From positions 392,416 through 456,415 of the forward strand of contig NZ_ASJB01000015.1 in the NCBI RefSeq assembly GCF_000478275.1: a DNA stretch of 64,000 nt, given 5' to 3'. This stretch comes from Amycolatopsis orientalis DSM 40040 = KCTC 9412. GTDB lineage: Bacteria > Actinomycetota > Actinomycetes > Mycobacteriales > Pseudonocardiaceae. The notes beneath the pieces were generated by a model. It saw only the letters and a list, made by a program, of their open reading frames with translations. It did not search any database and was not told the origin of the DNA. Made by a program: the position numbers and the translations under genes. Of this stretch, positions 60,466 through 64,000 are shown piece after piece. Each line of letters begins with the position of its first letter. Positions within the stretch are counted from its first letter, which is position 1.

Positions 60466-62970
60466 TCAGTCGTCCGAGACGTCGCCGCCGTTCGCGTCCC
60501 CGCCGCCGCGGATCATGAACAGCACCGACTCCAGCTCCTCCGGCTTGATCAGCACGTCCCGCGCCTTCGAGCCCTCCGACGGCCCGACGACGCCGCGGCT
60601 CTCCAGCAGGTCCATCAGGCGCCCGGCCTTGGCGAAGCCGACCCGCAGCTTCCGCTGCAGCATCGACGTCGAGCCGAACTGCGAGGTGACGATCAGCTCG
60701 GCGGCCTGCAGCAGGACGTCGAGGTCGTCGCCGATGTCGGAGTCGATCTCCTTCTTCTCGCCCGCCTTCGCCGCGGTGACGCCGTCGGTGTAGTCCGGCT
60801 GCGCCTGCTCCTTGGCGAAGTTCACCACCGCGGAGATCTCTTCGTCGCCGACGAAGGCGCCCTGGATACGGACCGGTTTCCCGGCGCCCATCGGCAGGTA
60901 CAGGGCGTCACCCATACCGATGAGCTTCTCCGCGCCCGGCTGGTCGAGGATGACCCGCGAGTCGGTGAGCGACGAGGTCGCGAACGCCAGCCGCGAGGGC
61001 ACGTTGGTCTTGATCAGGCCGGTCACGACGTCGACCGACGGGCGCTGGGTCGCCAGCACCAGGTGGATCCCGGCGGCACGCGCCTTCTGGGTGATCCGGA
61101 CGATGGCGTCCTCGACGTCACGCGGCGCGGTCATCATCAGGTCGGCGAGCTCGTCGACGATCGCCATGATGTACGGGTACGGCTGGTAGACGCGCTCGCT
61201 GCCCGGCGGCGCGGTGATCTCCCCCGAGCGCACCTTCTTGTTGTAGTCGTCGATGTGCCGGACCTTGTTGACCTGCATGTCCTGATACCGCTGCTCCATC
61301 TCCTCCACCAGCCAGGCCAGCGCCGCGGCGGCCTTCTTCGGCTGGGTGATGATGGGCGTGATCAGGTGCGGGATGCCCTCGTACGGGGTCAGTTCGACCA
61401 TCTTCGGGTCGATCAGGATCATCCGGCACTCGTCCGGCGTCGCCCGCGCGAGCAGGGACACCAGCATCGAGTTCACGAAGCTCGACTTACCGGAACCGGT
61501 GGACCCCGCCACCAGCAGGTGCGGCATCTTCGTCAGGTTCGCGGTGACGAAATGGCCCTCGATGTCCTTGCCGAGTCCGATGACCATCGGGTGGTTGTCC
61601 TTGACCGTCGACGGCGCGCGCAGCACGTCGCCGAGGCGCACCATCTCGCGGTCGGAGTTGGGCACCTCGATGCCGACCGCGGACTTGCCCGGGATCGGGG
61701 CGAGCAGCCGGACGTTGTCGGTCGCCACCGCGTAGGCGATGTTCTTGGTCAGCGCGGTGATCTTCTCGACCTTCACGCCGGGGCCGAGTTCGACCTCGTA
61801 CCGGGTGACCGTCGGGCCCCGGGTGAACCCGGTGACCTGCGCGTCGACGTTGAACTGCTCCAGGACGCCGGTGATCGCCTCGATCATGGCGTCGTTGGCC
61901 TTGCTGCGGGACTTCGGCGCGTCGCCGAGCTTCAGCAGGTCCGGCGGCGGGAGCTTGTAGTCGCCTTCGACGGTCCTGGTGACCGCCAGCGGCTGTTCGG
62001 CCTTCTTGGGCTTCTTCTCCGGGACCTCGACCGGTTTGACGGCGGGCTTCGGCGGCCGCAGCGGCGTCGGCGGTTCGGCCAGCGCGGCTTCGATGTCGAG
62101 CTGCTCACCCGAGTGGTCACCGGCACCCTGGCGGCGCCGCGACGGCTTCCGCAGGCGGACGGACTTCGGGTCGGCTTCGGTGACGGCGTCGCGTTCTTCG
62201 TGGATGGCCCGGCGTTCGGCTTCGGCCTCTTCGATCTCCTCGGGGTCGAGACCCCAGGTGCGCAGCCGGTGCGGGATCTCGCGGACCGGGGTCCCGGTGA
62301 ACACGAGCGTGCCGAACAGCAGCGCCAGCACCAGCAGCGGCACGGCGACCCAGGTGGTGACGCCCATGGTCAGCAGGCCGCCGGAGAACGCGCCGATCAC
62401 CCCGCCGGCGTACATCCGCCCGTCGTTGGTCTCGGGCAGCGCGGTGAAGATGTGCAGCAGGCCGAGGACCGACAGGATGACCAGGATGGTGCCGATGACC
62501 ATCCGCGGCCGGGCCTCCGGCACCGGTTCGGAGCGCATCAGCGCGACGGCGACCACGATCAGGACCAGGGGCAGCGTCACCGCGCCCGCGCCGAGCACCG
62601 ACCTGGTGGCGACCTCCACCCAGCCGCCGATCGGGCCCGCGGCCCGCCACCAGACGCCGAACGCGATCACCAGCGCCAGCGCGATCAGGCCGAGCGCGAG
62701 ACCGTCGCGGCGGTGTTCGGGTTCGAGTTCACGACCGCGGCCGACCGTCCTGGCCAGCGTGCCGAGGCCCTTGGCGAGCAGGTTCCAGGTGCCGCGCACG
62801 CCCTTCGCGAAGGTTCCGGAAGACTTCTTCCTGGGCGCCGGACGCCGTGGAGCGGGCTTCCTCGCAGCCGTTGACCTGGGCTTCGCCGGGGTACGCGGTT
62901 TCCGCGCCGGCCCCTTGCTGCCGCCGCTTCGCGCCGTACTCCGTTTCCTGGTCGTCGACCCGCTAGCCAT
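60466..62970 (-). CDS. ftsK: DNA translocase FtsK
   Basis: 834 residues. Basic, Pro/Lys/Arg-rich N-terminus, four membrane segments (about 85-245), a linker and the RecA-like motor with Walker A GSTGSGKSSFVNS (~490) and Walker B region LADLMM; C-terminal winged-helix gamma domain (SMLQRKLRVGFAKAGRLMDLLE). Pumps chromosome termini through the septum. ATG at 62970 follows GGAGG. Confidence 0.94.
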   Translation of the reverse strand: MASGSTTRKRSTARSGGSKGPARKPRTPAKPRSTAARKPAPRRPAPRKKSSGTFAKGVRGTWNLLAKGLGTLARTVGRGRELEPEHRRDGLALGLIALALVIAFGVWWRAAGPIGGWVEVATRSVLGAGAVTLPLVLIVVAVALMRSEPVPEARPRMVIGTILVILSVLGLLHIFTALPETNDGRMYAGGVIGAFSGGLLTMGVTTWVAVPLLVLALLFGTLVFTGTPVREIPHRLRTWGLDPEEIEEAEAERRAIHEERDAVTEADPKSVRLRKPSRRRQGAGDHSGEQLDIEAALAEPPTPLRPPKPAVKPVEVPEKKPKKAEQPLAVTRTVEGDYKLPPPDLLKLGDAPKSRSKANDAMIEAITGVLEQFNVDAQVTGFTRGPTVTRYEVELGPGVKVEKITALTKNIAYAVATDNVRLLAPIPGKSAVGIEVPNSDREMVRLGDVLRAPSTVKDNHPMVIGLGKDIEGHFVTANLTKMPHLLVAGSTGSGKSSFVNSMLVSLLARATPDECRMILIDPKMVELTPYEGIPHLITPIITQPKKAAAALAWLVEEMEQRYQDMQVNKVRHIDDYNKKVRSGEITAPPGSERVYQPYPYIMAIVDELADLMMTAPRDVEDAIVRITQKARAAGIHLVLATQRPSVDVVTGLIKTNVPSRLAFATSSLTDSRVILDQPGAEKLIGMGDALYLPMGAGKPVRIQGAFVGDEEISAVVNFAKEQAQPDYTDGVTAAKAGEKKEIDSDIGDDLDVLLQAAELIVTSQFGSTSMLQRKLRVGFAKAGRLMDLLESRGVVGPSEGSKARDVLIKPEELESVLFMIRGGGDANGGDVSDD

Positions 62971-63097
62971 GCCTCCACGGTAACCGCCCAGGCCCTCCAG
63001 CCCCGGGTGCCACTCGGGGCACATCCGGAACATTCGTCTCAGGTCACAGCTTGAGCGGCCATCCGGGTGAAAAGCGGCTCATGACATGCTCTGCCCC

Positions 63098-63907
63098 ATG
63101 TTCGCGCTGCATCAGGATGAGAATTCGGCTCGCCGCGCCCCGGCCGTCTGGCGCACGATGCTGAACATCGACCGGGGGCTGGTCAACTTCGTCGGCAAAC
63201 TCACCGTGACCGGCGGTGTCCCGGCGGAACTGCGCCGGAAACCCCTGCTCATGACGGCCAACCACATCGGCGTCTTCGACGCGTTCGTGCTGATGGCCGC
63301 CTGTAAACGGATCGGCATCAACCCGCGGTTCATGCTGGCGGGCGGCATCCTCGACGCCCCCGTCATCGGCCCGGCGCTGCGGGCCAGCGGTCATCTGCGG
63401 GTCGACCGCAAGCAGGCTTCGACGGCCATCGGCCAGTTCACCGAGGCGGCCGAGGCGCTGCGCACCACGCGTGACCCGCTCATCGTCTACCCCGAGGGCC
63501 GGATCAGCCACGATCCCGGGCTGTGGCCGGAACGCGGCAAGACCGGCGCCGCGCGGCTCGCTCTCGCGGCCGGGGTGCCGGTGATCCCGATCAGCCAGTG
63601 GGGCGCGCACGAAGCCGTCTACTGGGGGACGGAGACCGTCACCGGGCCCGCCGATCTGGTGCCGCTGGCCAAGTCCGGGCTGAGCGCGCCGATGCGCCGC
63701 CCCCGGTTCAAGGTGCATTTCGGCGAGCCGGTGGATCTGTCGGAGGTCGAGCCGGAGCGGCCGGGCGCCGGGGTCCGCGCGCACGCCAGGATCATGCAGG
63801 CGATCACCGACGGCTTGGTGCCGCTGCGCCGCGACGAGCTGGAGAAGCCGCGCTTCCACGACCCGACGCGGCCGACCGACACCGTCAGCCCGTGGAAGAA
63901 GTACTGA
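63098..63907 (+). CDS. 1-acyl-sn-glycerol-3-phosphate acyltransferase (PlsC family)
   Basis: 269 residues. Catalytic NHIGVFD (H-x4-D) and YPEGRIS, plus PVIPISQWGAHE, define the PlsC/LPLAT family; makes phosphatidic acid or acylates a related lipid. ATG at 63098 has CATGCT 7 bases upstream, so a leaderless start is likely; an ATG at 63086 is less likely. Confidence 0.85.
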   Translation: MFALHQDENSARRAPAVWRTMLNIDRGLVNFVGKLTVTGGVPAELRRKPLLMTANHIGVFDAFVLMAACKRIGINPRFMLAGGILDAPVIGPALRASGHLRVDRKQASTAIGQFTEAAEALRTTRDPLIVYPEGRISHDPGLWPERGKTGAARLALAAGVPVIPISQWGAHEAVYWGTETVTGPADLVPLAKSGLSAPMRRPRFKVHFGEPVDLSEVEPERPGAGVRAHARIMQAITDGLVPLRRDELEKPRFHDPTRPTDTVSPWKKY

Positions 63908-63940
63908 GTTCCGGATACTGAGACCGGTGCTCACGTTCGC

Positions 63941-64000
63941 CTAGGCCGTGTCCTGTAAGTCTGTTCGATGGGCTTCGTGATCCAGGTGGTTCCTGGCGGT
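63941..64000. mobile_element. possible left end of an IS5-like insertion sequence (truncated by window)
   Basis: CTAG followed by GCCGTGTCCTGTAAGTCTG at the window edge resembles the terminal inverted repeats and CTAG/YTAR target of IS5-family elements common in streptomycetes and Amycolatopsis. No transposase is visible because the window ends. Recognition by memory of the pattern only. Confidence 0.35.

Noticed and set aside
1..64000. tRNA, rRNA or tmRNA genes
   Set aside because: Read for conserved tRNA T-arm and 16S/23S landmarks on both strands by eye; none were convincing. A tRNAscan/Infernal run would be needed to exclude them fully.

Overview
The window looks like chromosomal DNA of a high-GC filamentous actinomycete of the Pseudonocardiaceae, most likely Amycolatopsis or a close relative. 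The basis is very high GC with GTG starts, many genes whose start codon lies 6-8 bases after a TAnnnT -10 box (leaderless mRNAs), and gene neighbourhoods matching Mycobacterium tuberculosis: metF/idsA2/Rv2175c/pknL, the dcw cluster mraZ-ftsQ, and ftsK/argA/pgsA/clgR/pspA/pspM. No rRNA, tRNA or CRISPR array was recognised.

Layout. 0-15 kb: metF; a MerB-like protein; azlCD with a divergent CGNR zinc-finger gene; a polyprenyl synthetase-crtI-crtB-LLM oxidoreductase operon; a CGNR/MFS divergent pair; the Rv2175c homologue beside a PASTA kinase (pknL); an NmrA-like reductase facing a TetR regulator. 15-30 kb: the dcw cluster on the minus strand, in transcription order mraZ, rsmH, ftsL-like, ftsI, murE, murF, mraY, murD, ftsW, murG, murC, ftsQ, mostly joined by 4-base start/stop overlaps. 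It ends at ftsQ, with no ftsZ beside it. Between mraZ and rsmH is a long structured RNA leader, and upstream of mraZ is a promoter overlaid with 10-bp-spaced MraZ-type boxes. 30.5-36 kb: a minus-strand type VII (ESX)-associated accessory island (WXG100-like, PPE-like, EspG-like, YbaB-like, DUF3558-like and effector-like proteins, plus two tandem paralogous membrane proteins) without secretion-core genes. 36-41 kb: moxR-DUF58-transglutaminase operon.

41-51 kb: DUF3040 protein, dinB, a methyltransferase, a ParA-like ATPase, nei, an adenosine deaminase-like gene, a structured non-coding stretch, a GNAT, pyrD, and an allophanate-hydrolase-like protein that has lost catalytic residues. 51-64 kb: the envelope-stress set pspM, pspA, clgR, then cinA, pgsA, rimO, argA; a third CGNR regulator with a divergent hydrolase/nitroreductase operon; a lipoprotein-like gene; ftsK; and a plsC-type acyltransferase. 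The last bases may be the edge of an IS element.

The themes are envelope and septum building (dcw, ftsK, pgsA), envelope stress (psp/clgR) and kinase signalling (pknL). The intergenic spaces are full of long perfect or near-perfect palindromes belonging to about eight recurring families, several of which supply the stop codon of the adjacent gene. Functional names rest on motifs and family resemblance seen by eye; no database search was run.
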